Position numbers and translations under genes: made by a program
Notes under the pieces: generated by a model
Seen by the model: only the letters and a program-made list of their open reading frames with translations
Database searches by the model: none
What the model was told of the DNA's origin: nothing
Shown here: positions 37,801 to 47,268 of the stretch, one piece after another
Layout of the letters: every line of letters begins with the position of its first letter
How positions within the stretch are numbered: the stretch's first letter is position 1
Assembly: GCA_003433295.1 (NCBI GenBank)
Contig: CP016202.1
Coordinates: forward strand, 1,275,067-1,339,066
DNA from: Eubacterium minutum ATCC 700079
GTDB lineage: Bacteria > Bacillota > Clostridia > Peptostreptococcales > Anaerovoracaceae
Direction: 5' to 3'
DNA length: 64,000 nt

Positions 37801-38808
37801 ATGAAAAAACCGGTTTTAGTTATAATGGCTGCGGGTATGGGCAGCAGATACGGAGGGCTTAAGCAGATTGACCCTGTGAGCGACCGGGGCGAGATAATAC
37901 TCGATTTTTCGCTCTATGACGCCATGATGGCAGGATTTAAAGACGCCATTTTCATTATAAGGAAAGAACATCGGAAGGCATTTGATGAACTGATGAGAGA
38001 TCGTGCCGGAAAACACCTGAATATCAAGTATGCATTTCAGGAACTTACGGATCTGCCCGACGGATATACGGTCCCCGAAGGCAGAGAAAAACCATGGGGA
38101 ACCTGCCATGCTGTTCTGAGTGCGAGAAAATTGATTGACAGGCCTTTTGCGGTGATAAATGCCGATGACTATTATGGTCCGGACGCGTTTATGAAGATAT
38201 ACGACTTTTTAAATAAAAGTCAGGAAGAAACCGCCGGAGGTCACGGAAGCGGTGTCGGCGCCGCTAAACCCGGAGACAGCGAATTTCGCGGTCGGGAAAA
38301 TGAGAGGAGAGCGGAAAACGAATATACATTTGCCATGGTGGGGTATAAGCTGTCCAACACACTGACCGAAAACGGCCACGTTTCGAGAGGAATATGTGAA
38401 GTGTCAAGTGACGGGTATCTTGCCGGCATTACGGAGAGAACGAAGATTATGAAAAAAGACGGCGACATAGTTTTCCTCGGCGAGGACGGAGAAACGTGGG
38501 AAAAAGTTTCGCCGGGAGCGACGGCATCCATGAACTTCTGGGGATTTACGAAACATATGATCGGGGAGATGGAAAAAGCTTTCCCGAAGTTTTTGGATCA
38601 GATATATTTGAACGATCCACTGAAGGGAGAATATTATCTGCCGGCGGCAGTCGAATCGTTAATAGGCGATGGAAAGGCAACCGTAAGGGTTCTGAGGTCA
38701 AGCGACAGATGGTACGGTGTCACATATAAAGAAGATAAGCCGTCGGTCACGGCGGCGCTCCGGGCGATGAAGGACAAGGGGCTTTATCCGGAAAAACTTT
38801 GGCTATAG
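37801..38808 (+). CDS. Sugar nucleotidyltransferase-like protein (NTP-transferase fold)
   Basis: The 335-residue protein has the N-terminal nucleotide-binding M-A-A-G-M-G-S-R-Y-G-G-L-K-Q, G-T-C-H-A-V-L-S-A and V-I-N-A-D-D-Y-Y-G metal-binding motif of nucleotidyltransferases. It may activate a sugar phosphate or related compound. Downstream or partner genes do not say which. Near residue 145 there is a ~35-residue G/E/R-rich insert. Its leader carries repeated ggagatatatag units. Confidence 0.78.
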   Translation: MKKPVLVIMAAGMGSRYGGLKQIDPVSDRGEIILDFSLYDAMMAGFKDAIFIIRKEHRKAFDELMRDRAGKHLNIKYAFQELTDLPDGYTVPEGREKPWGTCHAVLSARKLIDRPFAVINADDYYGPDAFMKIYDFLNKSQEETAGGHGSGVGAAKPGDSEFRGRENERRAENEYTFAMVGYKLSNTLTENGHVSRGICEVSSDGYLAGITERTKIMKKDGDIVFLGEDGETWEKVSPGATASMNFWGFTKHMIGEMEKAFPKFLDQIYLNDPLKGEYYLPAAVESLIGDGKATVRVLRSSDRWYGVTYKEDKPSVTAALRAMKDKGLYPEKLWL

Positions 38809-38917
38809 GTGTTGATTTTTGCTTTGACTGCATATATAATCAACACGTGCATGTTTTGCACAAATTCTCTGCACCATGCTTGTCGTGGTGCCATTTAGTC
38901 CACAGGGAGGTGAAAAA

Positions 38918-39208
38918 ATGACTAATTATGAACTGATGTACATTATCGACCCTACGTTGGAGCAGGATAAGAAAGACGCCGCAATTGAAGCGGTCAAGGA
39001 AATCGTCACGAATAACGGCGGCGAAGTGTCCGATGTGAACGTTTGGGGGATGAAGAAACTCGCGTATCCTATCGAAAAGAAAGAAGATGGATATTACGTG
39101 GTTATGGAATTTAAAGCAAATACAGATGTTCCTAAGGAACTCGACAGAAGGCTTAAAATTTCAGATGCTGTAATCAGACACCAGACGATTAACAAAGATG
39201 CTAAATAG
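38918..39208 (+). CDS. rpsF: Ribosomal protein S6
   Basis: The 96-residue protein shows the S6 pattern Y-E-L-M-Y-I-I-D-P near the start, V-W-G-M-K-K-L-A-Y-P-I in the centre and R-R-L-K-I-S-D-A-V-I-R near the end. S6 binds S18 in the 30S platform. An in-frame ATG 14 codons upstream is inside the leader. I chose 38918 because of ggaggtg. A gcacca/tggtgc hairpin precedes it. Order rpsF-ssb-rpsR is universal. Confidence 0.97.
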   Translation: MTNYELMYIIDPTLEQDKKDAAIEAVKEIVTNNGGEVSDVNVWGMKKLAYPIEKKEDGYYVVMEFKANTDVPKELDRRLKISDAVIRHQTINKDAK

Positions 39209-39226
39209 TGCATTGGAGGTGCATGT

Positions 39227-39661
39227 ATGAACAGCGTACAACTGATAGGAAGATTAACCAGAGATCCTGAAGTCAGATATACTTCGGGAACGCAGATGGC
39301 TGTCGCAAGCTTTACAATCGCCATAGATCGCATTACAAGAGCCGATGCGGAGAGGCAGGCCGATTTTCCGAGAATAACGGTATTCGGTAAACAGGCGGAG
39401 AACTGTGAGAAATACCTTTCCAAGGGAAGAAAAGTTGCAATCGAGGGCAGGCTTCAGACCGGCAGCTATCAGAATAAAAACGGCGATACCGTCTATACTA
39501 CGGACGTGATCGCAAACAGAGTGGAATTTTTGGAATGGGGAGATAGACCTCAGGGAGAATCGGGCGGTTATAGATCTTCAGGTGCACCGGCTTCAAAGCC
39601 CGATGCCGACGGTGATATGCCCGATGCTTTCCAAGCCATCGAAGAAGATGTTCCATTCTGA
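39227..39661 (+). CDS. ssb: Single-stranded DNA-binding protein
   Basis: The 144-residue protein has an OB fold starting [18 protein letters not shown] and [17 protein letters not shown]-rich linker follows, then the acidic tip E-E-D-V-P-F that recruits partner proteins. It protects single-stranded DNA at the fork. It lies between rpsF and rpsR. Confidence 0.97.
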   Translation: MNSVQLIGRLTRDPEVRYTSGTQMAVASFTIAIDRITRADAERQADFPRITVFGKQAENCEKYLSKGRKVAIEGRLQTGSYQNKNGDTVYTTDVIANRVEFLEWGDRPQGESGGYRSSGAPASKPDADGDMPDAFQAIEEDVPF

Positions 39662-39678
39662 GGAAAGGAGTAGCGATA

Positions 39679-39912
39679 ATGGAAAACAGAAGACACGGAG
39701 GCATGAGAAGAAGAAAAGTATGCCAGTTCTGTGCAGATAAAACAGAAGCCATAGATTACAAGAATGCCGAGAAACTTAAGAAGTTTGTTACCGAAAGAGG
39801 GAAGATTCTTCCGAAGAGAGTTACGGGAACGTGCGCCAAGCACCAGAGAGAAGTCACGACGGCGATCAAACGTGCGAGGGTTATGGCACTGCTCCCTTAC
39901 GTAGCGGATTAG
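39679..39912 (+). CDS. rpsR: Ribosomal protein S18
   Basis: The 77-residue basic protein has V-C-Q-F-C and a downstream C-A-K-H, the zinc-binding (C+) type of S18, and I-D-Y-K-N and R-I/V-x-P-K-R-V-T-G-T blocks. It pairs with S6. Only one S18 is seen. A strong terminator follows. Confidence 0.97.
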   Translation: MENRRHGGMRRRKVCQFCADKTEAIDYKNAEKLKKFVTERGKILPKRVTGTCAKHQREVTTAIKRARVMALLPYVAD

Positions 39913-39942
39913 CAAATAACAAAAATTTTCATAAGCACACCG

Positions 39943-39969
39943 AAAAACTCCCCGGCGGGGGAGTTTTTT
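39943..39969 (+). terminator. Terminator of rpsF-ssb-rpsR
   Basis: aaaaactcccc and ggggagtttttt pair over 11 bp around a short loop, ending in a T6 run. The A-run on the other side makes it usable in both directions. Confidence 0.85.
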
Positions 39970-40004
39970 GGTGCGCTGCACGCCGGCGGGTCAGCGGTTC
40001 TTAT

Positions 40005-40553
40005 TCATTTGAGGACGGCGCCCGCGCCCCTATCAAAGAAAATGCTCTTTGATGATACGGAGAGGGGTATTCCGTAACAGACGCGAACATCATCGGGGAA
40101 AATTTTCATTTGACTTACGGCTTTTCCTATTGAATACATTACGCGGTTGTCTATGCGATTATCGGCGGCGATGGAAACCGCGGAACCTATTGCAATTCCA
40201 AGATCTGTGATGTTGAGAGCACAGTTTGCTCCCGCGCTTTTCATCTCGGAGCAGGTTTCGAAGCCGCACATGGAGCAGTTGTCGAGACCGAACGGTTCCG
40301 CGCGTACTCCTATCAGGACGGCATGACTGCATGCATTGAGACAGCCCGCATCTCTGCCGAGAAAAGGTTCATCGTATTCCCGGCACAGTTCGTGCAGTTT
40401 TTTGACTATGGCATCTTTCTCTTCACCGGAAACTATTGCGGTCACGACCTTGTCCTTGCCGCTGGCTTTCGGCGCTGTGATTGCCGCCGCCGCCATTTTC
40501 TTTGCAATATCCGGGATGACATCTTCTTTTATTTCATCTAAATACTTGATCAT
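40005..40553 (-). CDS. DUF2148 ferredoxin-like domain protein
   Basis: The ~182-residue protein has C-R-E-Y, then C-L-N-A-C, C-S-M-C-G-F-E-T-C and C-A-L-N-I-T-D-L-G-I-A-I-G-S-A, the cysteine-rich block of DUF2148 proteins, which are thought to hold an iron-sulfur centre. Function is unknown. Start 40553 is preferred over 40577 for an agga site about 9 bases upstream. It converges on the rpsR operon terminator. Confidence 0.78.
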   Translation of the reverse strand: MIKYLDEIKEDVIPDIAKKMAAAAITAPKASGKDKVVTAIVSGEEKDAIVKKLHELCREYDEPFLGRDAGCLNACSHAVLIGVRAEPFGLDNCSMCGFETCSEMKSAGANCALNITDLGIAIGSAVSIAADNRIDNRVMYSIGKAVSQMKIFPDDVRVCYGIPLSVSSKSIFFDRGAGAVLK

Positions 40554-40598
40554 GGATACCGTCCTGTTTGATTTCAAAACTTATTTGCATGTGCGGAA

Positions 40599-41831
40599 TT
40601 ATTCTGCCGGCTGCACAGGTTGAACAGGCTGTTCGGGCGTTCCTGAAGGCGCCGTCACTTCAACCGTTATCGTTTTGGACACCTTTTTCTTCGGGTAAGG
40701 ATTGAAAGCGGTGTACGTTACCTTGTATTTGCCGACTTTGTCGAATACGTAGTTTTGTGCGTCCTCAAAAGTCAGAACCTGCCTGTTTTTTTCAGGCGTC
40801 GTTATGCTGACTTTCAGAGAAGATGTCAAATCGCCCGACAGCGCGGCGGCAGCCACATTTTTAACGGCATTGGTTTGATTCTGTTCAAGGGAGTAGCTTT
40901 CGGCTTTCACCGAAGTCCTGTCGTGTACTGCAAAGGAAAAAGATTTTTTTGTGCCCTTTCCTCCCGCTTTCACCATATACGGATCCCGGATATAGTAAGT
41001 GGCTTTGTATTTGCCGACCTTTTCCGTGCTGAAACCTTTTACGCTCGTTTTCTTACCGTTGCGTGTCAGCTTCAAAACTTTGAGTCCGTTGCTGATATCC
41101 TGATTGGCGTTAGGGTTTATAACCTTTATCTTGTCCTTAAGGGCATATTTTTTACCGTAGTAGGTCACGCGTTTTTTCTTGAAGATGAACTTAGGCTTGT
41201 GCATTCTGAAAATCGGGTTCCCTCGCTTCGGATCGGTGGGATCCCAGTTCATCTCCCGCGAAGACGGAGAATAAATTTTCTTCGGTCGCCCCAGAGGTCC
41301 TTTTTTAGGTGAGGAGAATACGATGATCCCGGTACCGGGATTGCAATGGTCGTATATCCATTTTGCATCCATCGTGGAGACCCTGATGCAACCGTGGGAA
41401 CCGCTGTGTCCGAGTCGGTTGAACGCGCTCGAAGATTGCGCGGAATGACTGCGACGGTAATACCAGACTGAATGAATGTATATCTGCGATCCCGCGCTCA
41501 CGAGAGAGGTGTATTGCTCGTTGGTTTTATTCTTTTTCTCATCGATCATGGTAAGCCATCTCCGCTGGTAACCCATGCGAAAAGTTCCGGTAGGTGTGGT
41601 GTGTTCAGGTCTTGCCCCGCTTGTGCAGAGCATTGCGCGCACGGGCTTCCATCTGCCACCGACAGACTTATATGCCGTGACCACGTTGGTGCGAGTGTTG
41701 ACTTTCAGGAGGTACTTTGAACTCTTTGCAAGGGCGCGATCGCCGGAGAATCCCATAAGCAGGATCGTGAGAATAACCGCGACGGCGGTGGCTGCGATAT
41801 GCCGAAGTAATCTTTTTTCGTTATTGACCAT
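40599..41831 (-). CDS. Secreted L,D-transpeptidase (YkuD) with C-terminal Ig-like domains
   Basis: The 410-residue protein has an N-terminal signal anchor (about residues 9-30), a YkuD catalytic domain with H-S-G-S-H-G-C-I-R-V-S (catalytic Cys), and two or more beta Ig-like repeats each containing a K-V-G-K-Y-K-x-T-Y stretch, ending in a P/V/Q-rich tail. It makes 3-3 cross-links or anchors proteins in peptidoglycan. Start 41831 (M-V-N-N) follows a possible 14-residue extension. Confidence 0.88.
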   Translation of the reverse strand: MVNNEKRLLRHIAATAVAVILTILLMGFSGDRALAKSSKYLLKVNTRTNVVTAYKSVGGRWKPVRAMLCTSGARPEHTTPTGTFRMGYQRRWLTMIDEKKNKTNEQYTSLVSAGSQIYIHSVWYYRRSHSAQSSSAFNRLGHSGSHGCIRVSTMDAKWIYDHCNPGTGIIVFSSPKKGPLGRPKKIYSPSSREMNWDPTDPKRGNPIFRMHKPKFIFKKKRVTYYGKKYALKDKIKVINPNANQDISNGLKVLKLTRNGKKTSVKGFSTEKVGKYKATYYIRDPYMVKAGGKGTKKSFSFAVHDRTSVKAESYSLEQNQTNAVKNVAAAALSGDLTSSLKVSITTPEKNRQVLTFEDAQNYVFDKVGKYKVTYTAFNPYPKKKVSKTITVEVTAPSGTPEQPVQPVQPAE

Positions 41832-42385
41832 ATTTTTTACCGGTGCGGCGAATGCAAGAGGAATCCGCCACACTTCCTTTCTCTAATAAATAATTCTTTG
41901 TAAACGGTGACTGATCGATAAACCCGACAGGAGTCAACGCTGCCCGGAATGAACGTCACGTTAATTAAGCCCCATTATAGCACGTAAAGCTCCGTAAATG
42001 ATAGTACTTCTTCACAATTCGGGCACGACAATTCACGACTTTTTCCGCTAAGAGAGAATCCCGGTTTGCCCATTTATATTAACAGGAGAAGCTTGACACC
42101 GTCATTTATATGTTATTTTTGAAAAAACAAAGACAATGTGATAAAGTTATATAGCGTTGTAAAGCCGTTGTTTGAGAATAATAAAATCGGAACATTTTCA
42201 AAGCATATGGAAACTCTTACATTGTGCAGTCACAATGATAAATACTTAACCAGTAAATTAAAGCCTACAATAGGATACTTGCAATTTTATTCTCCGCATA
42301 AAAAAACAAAATGTAACCATATTGGTTGCAAATGCGCATTCTACACCGGAAGCTAACAGCAATTATATAAATAGAGGAGGGCAAT
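41832..42385. other. 554-bp AT-rich intergenic region
   Basis: No reliable gene. It holds a short form of the dispersed repeat (42084-42103) and becomes AT-rich from about 42.1 kb, a composition that continues through the next gene. A 72-codon open frame at 42138-42356 is not supported by a ribosome site or similarity. Confidence 0.55.
42084..42103 (+). repeat. Dispersed repeat, short copy D
   Basis: aggagaagcttgacaccgtc matches the ends of the longer copies at 37432-37523 and 56363-56453, with the middle missing. Confidence 0.6.
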
Positions 42386-43099
42386 ATGCATATCAATCAA
42401 CTTAAACGCAAATTATTGGCACGTGTGATTATAGCGAGTATAGCTATTTTTGTAATAGTGTTATGGGCTGTTGCGAATACAAGCAATAGATCAAACGGTG
42501 AGAATGGTAGCATGAGTATTGAAGAAATCGTCCGAATTCAAAAAAAACAAGGTGATATCCTTTCTAAAAAAGGACAAAATTATCTATATGCGCACTTTGC
42601 AATTCAAGAGGAATATGCCAAAGTACGAGATATAAAGGCAACCGACGGTCATATGACAAAAGATCTTGTGCAACTGGAAGCGCTTTTTTGGTATGCAAAA
42701 AAGAATGGAATCGAACCTAGCGATAAAGACATCGAAAGGTATATGAGTAAGTTGTTGAAAGACGTTAAAGACTCCAAGGAGTATGATGAATTCCAGAAGG
42801 CAGCAAAGAAATATGGCACAACATATGAACAAATCTTGATGAACAATATTGAAGCCTATCGGATAACTCAAACCATAGAAAGCGTGTATGAACAATTCCT
42901 GACAGGGCATCGTGATGCCGGTAAATTGACGGAAGAAGAACGAGAAAAAAGAGATAAAAAAAGAGATAAGATGATTAAAGAGGAATGGGACAAGTATGTT
43001 AAAAAAATTGTTGCTCAATATAAATTGAGCGACAACTATAAAAGTCTGAGGAACACATTGCCAAGAATAAAAGAAAAATACAAAAAAGAGAACGAGTAA
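42386..43099 (+). CDS. Membrane-anchored SurA-N/foldase-like protein, hypothetical
   Basis: The 237-residue protein has a basic start, one hydrophobic segment (residues ~12-30) and then a highly charged helical body. A S-D-K-D-I-E-R-Y-M-S-K-L region and the Y-G-T-T-Y-E-Q-I-L stretch resemble the N-terminal domain of SurA/PrsA foldases, but there is no PPIase domain. A gaggagg site precedes the ATG. The gene is AT-rich relative to neighbours, suggesting acquisition. Similarity is weak, so treat as hypothetical. Confidence 0.62.
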   Translation: MHINQLKRKLLARVIIASIAIFVIVLWAVANTSNRSNGENGSMSIEEIVRIQKKQGDILSKKGQNYLYAHFAIQEEYAKVRDIKATDGHMTKDLVQLEALFWYAKKNGIEPSDKDIERYMSKLLKDVKDSKEYDEFQKAAKKYGTTYEQILMNNIEAYRITQTIESVYEQFLTGHRDAGKLTEEEREKRDKKRDKMIKEEWDKYVKKIVAQYKLSDNYKSLRNTLPRIKEKYKKENE

Positions 43100-43504
43100 T
43101 TGGATGCATGTGAATATGCTTTGAGAACGCTGACTCCCGCACCATTCTGATGCTATGTGATAAAGCGTTCCATTGATTTACTTTCCAAACAGTAACTTTT
43201 GAAAACCACTTAATTCAACTGTAAAAGAATTCGTTTTTGATTCTCACAAACAGTCTTTTACAGGTAGCGTTAACCGGGAAACAGCTTTTTTAGACAGTGA
43301 CCCGGTTATTTCCGTTCGTCCATAGCATGGGAAATCAGCAGTAGAAAAAAATTTGTGAAAAAGGTATAATGAACAACGGAGTTTGAAAATGAACAAGGCT
43401 CCGGTTTCGGATGCAGACATGTCCGCCATGTCGCTTTTTCCGTGCAATGGGTCTTAGGACAGAAAACGGGTCATGCCCGTAGAATTTATAAAAAGGAGTT
43501 TATT
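43100..43504. other. 405-bp region upstream of the hut operon
   Basis: It contains a stem-loop taaccggg (43271-43278)/cccggtta (43301-43308) followed by a T-rich stretch, probably the terminator of the previous gene, and a TATAAT at 43365-43370 with a poor -35 (tagaaa, 17 bp) that may be the hut promoter. I see no regulator-binding repeat that I can name. Confidence 0.5.
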
Positions 43505-45046
43505 ATGGCGGTATTGATCAATGGAAAAGATCTGACGATCGAAGAAGTTATTCGCGTATGCAGAGGGATGGAAAAGGTGGAAATTGCATCCGAAGCGAAA
43601 GAGGCGGTCAACAAGGCCAGAGATTATATAGACAAGAAGCTTGAAGAAGGGGCGATCATTTACGGACTGACCACAGGTTTCGGCAAGTTTGCCAACGTAT
43701 TTATAGATAAGGAACAGACGGCGGAACTGCAGGAGAACCTGATAATAAGCCATACGTGCGGCATGGGGGAACCTTATGAGCAGAAGTTTGTGAGAGCGGC
43801 GATGCTCCTGAGATGCAATGCGCTGTCGAGAGGAAATTCCGGGATAAGACTTTCCACAATACAGACTATGGTGGATATGCTGAATGCGGGTATACACCCC
43901 GTCGTTCCATGCAAGGGGAGTCTGGGCGCATCGGGTGATTTGGCGCCGCTTTCATTTATAGCCTTGGGACTTATAGGTCGGGGAGAAGTAGAGTATAAAG
44001 GAAAGATTGTACCTGCAAGCGATGCCATGAAACAAGAGGGTATTGAACCGGTAAAACTGGTGGCAAAGGAGGGGCTTGCTCTCAATAACGGAACGCAGAT
44101 GATGACGGCGGTCGGACTCAACGTCCTCTGGGATGCTATGCACCTTGCGAAGATTGCCGACATTGCGGGCGCCTTGACTTTGGAGGCGCTTCACGGTATC
44201 ACAAAAGCCTATGATCATAAGATACATGAACTAAGGGGTCATCAAGGGCAGATAGACGTTGCCGAGAATCTTCTCACCCTTCTTGAAGGCAGTAAAAACG
44301 CAAAGCGTGTTCAGGAAACGAAGGTTCAGGGTCCGTACACGCTGCGCTGTATACCTCAGATACACGGGGCGAGCAGGGATGCGTTCAAATATGTGTATGA
44401 TGCGATTTCAAAGGAAATCAACGCGGTTACGGACAATCCGATAGTTTTTCCTGAAGACGACGATGTGATTTCAGGTGGAAATTTTCACGGACAGCCCATG
44501 GCGCTTGCTTTTGATTTTCTTAAGATCGCAATCTCCGAACTTGCGAATGTTTCTGAGAGGAGAGCGGAGAGACTGATAAATCCCGCCTTGTCCGAAGGGC
44601 TTCCGGGGTTTTTGACAAAGTATGCCGGTATCTGCTCGGGCTTTATGATTGCGCAATATGCGGCAGCATCGATGGTTTCTGAAAACAAGGTATACGATCA
44701 TCCTGCAAGCGTGGACTCGATTCCGTCTTCGGGAAACCAGGAAGACCATGTTTCCATGGGTACGACCTCCGCAAGAACCGCCGCGATGGTTCTGGACAAT
44801 GCACAGAAAGTCATAGGGATAGAAATAGCCGCCGCCGCGCAGGCGATATGGCTGCGTCAGGAAATAGGCGAAAGCAGGATAGAAAATCTCGCGCCTGCCA
44901 CTAAAGCCGCATACGATTTTATCCGCACAAAATCAGAGCCTGTCGATGAGGATATTGTAATGTATAAGGAACTTGTCAAGTTTGACGAAATGATCAAAGA
45001 TGATTCCCTGCTGAAAACCGTAGAAAAGGCGGTGAAGCTGAAGTAG
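43505..45046 (+). CDS. hutH: Histidine ammonia-lyase
   Basis: The 513-residue enzyme has the A-S-G triad at about residues 142-144 (S-L-G-A-S-G-D-L-A-P-L) that forms the MIO cofactor, and the R-A-E-R-L/I-N-P and N-x-E-D-H-V-S-M-G blocks. It removes ammonia from histidine to give urocanate. An in-frame ATG 21 codons upstream is unlikely. aaggag lies 6 bases before 43505. First gene of hutH-hutU-hutI-fchA-ftcD. A repeat of its 3' end follows the stop. Confidence 0.96.
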   Translation: MAVLINGKDLTIEEVIRVCRGMEKVEIASEAKEAVNKARDYIDKKLEEGAIIYGLTTGFGKFANVFIDKEQTAELQENLIISHTCGMGEPYEQKFVRAAMLLRCNALSRGNSGIRLSTIQTMVDMLNAGIHPVVPCKGSLGASGDLAPLSFIALGLIGRGEVEYKGKIVPASDAMKQEGIEPVKLVAKEGLALNNGTQMMTAVGLNVLWDAMHLAKIADIAGALTLEALHGITKAYDHKIHELRGHQGQIDVAENLLTLLEGSKNAKRVQETKVQGPYTLRCIPQIHGASRDAFKYVYDAISKEINAVTDNPIVFPEDDDVISGGNFHGQPMALAFDFLKIAISELANVSERRAERLINPALSEGLPGFLTKYAGICSGFMIAQYAAASMVSENKVYDHPASVDSIPSSGNQEDHVSMGTTSARTAAMVLDNAQKVIGIEIAAAAQAIWLRQEIGESRIENLAPATKAAYDFIRTKSEPVDEDIVMYKELVKFDEMIKDDSLLKTVEKAVKLK

Positions 45047-45081
45047 AGCGGATGCGAACGCTGAAAGAGCGGATGCGAACG
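45037..45081 (+). repeat. Tandem duplication across the hutH stop codon
   Basis: gctgaa...agcggatgcgaac at 45037-45059 spans the hutH stop and recurs at 45060-45080 with a 2-bp deletion. The second copy has lost the stop. Confidence 0.75.
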
Positions 45082-45102
45082 AACGATGAAAAGGAGGTAA
45101 AA

Positions 45103-47130
45103 ATGTTTGACAATAAGGAAATCAAAGGAGCGATGACCATCAGGTTGGATGAAGAATACCCTGAATATCCGAGCTTTGAAGAGGGCATAAGGCGGGCGCC
45201 GGACAGAGGATTCAGGCTTACAAAGTCTCAAGCAAAGATAGCGCTGAAGAACGCGCTTCGTTATGTTCCGGAAGAACTTCACGAGAAACTTGCGCCGGAG
45301 TTTATGGAAGAACTTGTTACATACGGTAGAGTATATGCATATCGATACAGACCGGGAGGTCGCATTTACGGAAAACCGGTGCAGGAGTATAAGGGAAAGT
45401 GCCTTGCGGGAAAGGCTTTTCAGGTAATGATAGATAATAATCTGGATTTTGATGTGGCACTCTACCCGTACGAACTTGTCACGTACGGAGAAACAGGGTC
45501 TGTTTGTCAAAACTGGCTGCAGTACAGACTGATTAAAAAATATCTGGAGGAATTGACAGAGGAACAGACGCTTGTGGTTGAATCGGGAAATCCGCTCGGT
45601 CTTTTTCCGTCAAAACCTGATGCACCGCGCGTGATAATAACAAATGCAATGATGATCGGGGAATATGATAATCTGCAGGACTGGGAAGTGGCGGAAGAAA
45701 TGGGTGTTGCCAATTACGGTCAGATGACCGCAGGCGGATGGATGTACATAGGTCCTCAGGGAATCGTACACGGAACATTCAACACCATTCTGAATGCAGG
45801 AAGAAAATTCCTTGGTATCGGCGAGCGGGAAGACCTTGCCGGACATGTATTCGTATCATCGGGTCTTGGCGGAATGAGCGGGGCGCAGCCTAAGGCCGCA
45901 AATATAGCAAATGCGGTCGGAATATTTGCCGAGGTGGACAAATCCAGGATAGAAACACGCCATAACCAAGGCTGGGTCGATATCGTAAAAACCGATGTGA
46001 AAGAGGTATTTGCGCTTGCGAAAGAAAAGGCGGAGAAAAAAGAAAGTATCTCCATAGCATATCACGGGAACGTGGTGGATCTTCTGGAAGAAGCGGTAAA
46101 ACAGGATTTTCACATAGATTTACTTTCCGACCAGACCTCATGCCATAATGTTTACGACGGCGGATATTGTCCTGCCGGAATCAGCTTTGAGGGCAGAACG
46201 GAACTTCTGCACAGCGATCGGGAAGAGTTCAGAAAGCAGGTCGATCTGACGCTGAGAAGGCACTACGAGGCGATAAAAACTCTGACGGAGAGAGGAAGTT
46301 ATTTCTTTGATTACGGAAATTCCTTCATGAAAGCTATGTACGACTCCGGGATAAAAGAAATATCAAAGAACGGCGTAGACGATAAAGAGGGATTCATCTG
46401 GCCGTCATATGTTGAAGATATTATGGGACCTGTTCTGTTTGACTACGGATACGGACCTTTCCGCTGGGTTTGTCTGTCGGGCAGACCTGAAGATCTGGAA
46501 GCTACGGACAAGGCTGCGATGGATACGATAGATCCTGACCGCAGAGCGCAGGACAGGGATAACTGGATATGGATACGCGATGCCGGGAAAAACAAGATGG
46601 TGGTCGGGACCCAAGCGAGGATATTGTATCAAGACGCAGAGGGCAGAAGAGATATTGCACTTGCTTTCAATAAGCTGGTCAGAGAGGGGAAGTGCGGTCC
46701 GATAATGATGGGAAGAGATCACCACGATGTCTCGGGAACGGACTCTCCTTTCAGAGAGACGTCCAACATCAAAGACGGATCCAATGTAATGGCGGACATG
46801 GCGATTCAATGCTACGCGGGCAATGCCGCTCGAGGAATGTCGCTCTGCGCCCTGCATAACGGCGGAGGCGTCGGAATCGGAAAAGCGGTGAACGGCGGTT
46901 TCGGACTGTTGCTTGACGGCTCTGAAAGAACCGATGAAATAATAAAGTCGGCGATAATGTGGGACGTTATGGGAGGCGTAGCCAGAAGAAGCTGGGCGCG
47001 CAATGAAAATGCACTCTCAACCGCGGCGGAGTATAACAGAAAATATAAAGGAAAGGGACACATTACTCTTCCGTTCATTCCGAAGCAGGATCTTGTGGAT
47101 AATGTTATAGAGAAATTTATGGACCGCTGA
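45103..47130 (+). CDS. hutU: Urocanate hydratase
   Basis: The 675-residue protein has the urocanase N-domain, NAD-binding G-G-W-M-Y-I-G-P-Q-G-I-V-H-G-T near residue 210, and G-R-D-H-H-D-x-S-G-T-D-S-P-F/Y-R-E-T near 545. Length above ~560 suggests the long urocanase type. It converts urocanate to imidazolone propionate. Start after a very strong aaggaggt. An upstream ATG at 45052 is not preferred. Confidence 0.96.
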   Translation: MFDNKEIKGAMTIRLDEEYPEYPSFEEGIRRAPDRGFRLTKSQAKIALKNALRYVPEELHEKLAPEFMEELVTYGRVYAYRYRPGGRIYGKPVQEYKGKCLAGKAFQVMIDNNLDFDVALYPYELVTYGETGSVCQNWLQYRLIKKYLEELTEEQTLVVESGNPLGLFPSKPDAPRVIITNAMMIGEYDNLQDWEVAEEMGVANYGQMTAGGWMYIGPQGIVHGTFNTILNAGRKFLGIGEREDLAGHVFVSSGLGGMSGAQPKAANIANAVGIFAEVDKSRIETRHNQGWVDIVKTDVKEVFALAKEKAEKKESISIAYHGNVVDLLEEAVKQDFHIDLLSDQTSCHNVYDGGYCPAGISFEGRTELLHSDREEFRKQVDLTLRRHYEAIKTLTERGSYFFDYGNSFMKAMYDSGIKEISKNGVDDKEGFIWPSYVEDIMGPVLFDYGYGPFRWVCLSGRPEDLEATDKAAMDTIDPDRRAQDRDNWIWIRDAGKNKMVVGTQARILYQDAEGRRDIALAFNKLVREGKCGPIMMGRDHHDVSGTDSPFRETSNIKDGSNVMADMAIQCYAGNAARGMSLCALHNGGGVGIGKAVNGGFGLLLDGSERTDEIIKSAIMWDVMGGVARRSWARNENALSTAAEYNRKYKGKGHITLPFIPKQDLVDNVIEKFMDR

Positions 47131-47268
47131 GTATACGCCGGGGAAGACGCGGCGCCGTAAAAAGCGGTAACTGCGGGTCGGAAAGAAGCGGAAACCGTGT
47201 GTCGGAGGGAAACGGCTCGTAGAGTCACAGGAGACGTTGGCTGTGCGCCGGGAAAGGAAGCAATAGAA

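Noticed and set aside
42138-42356. 72-codon frame upstream of the SurA-like gene
   Set aside because: No ribosome site, no recognisable family, in AT-rich sequence where such frames occur by chance.
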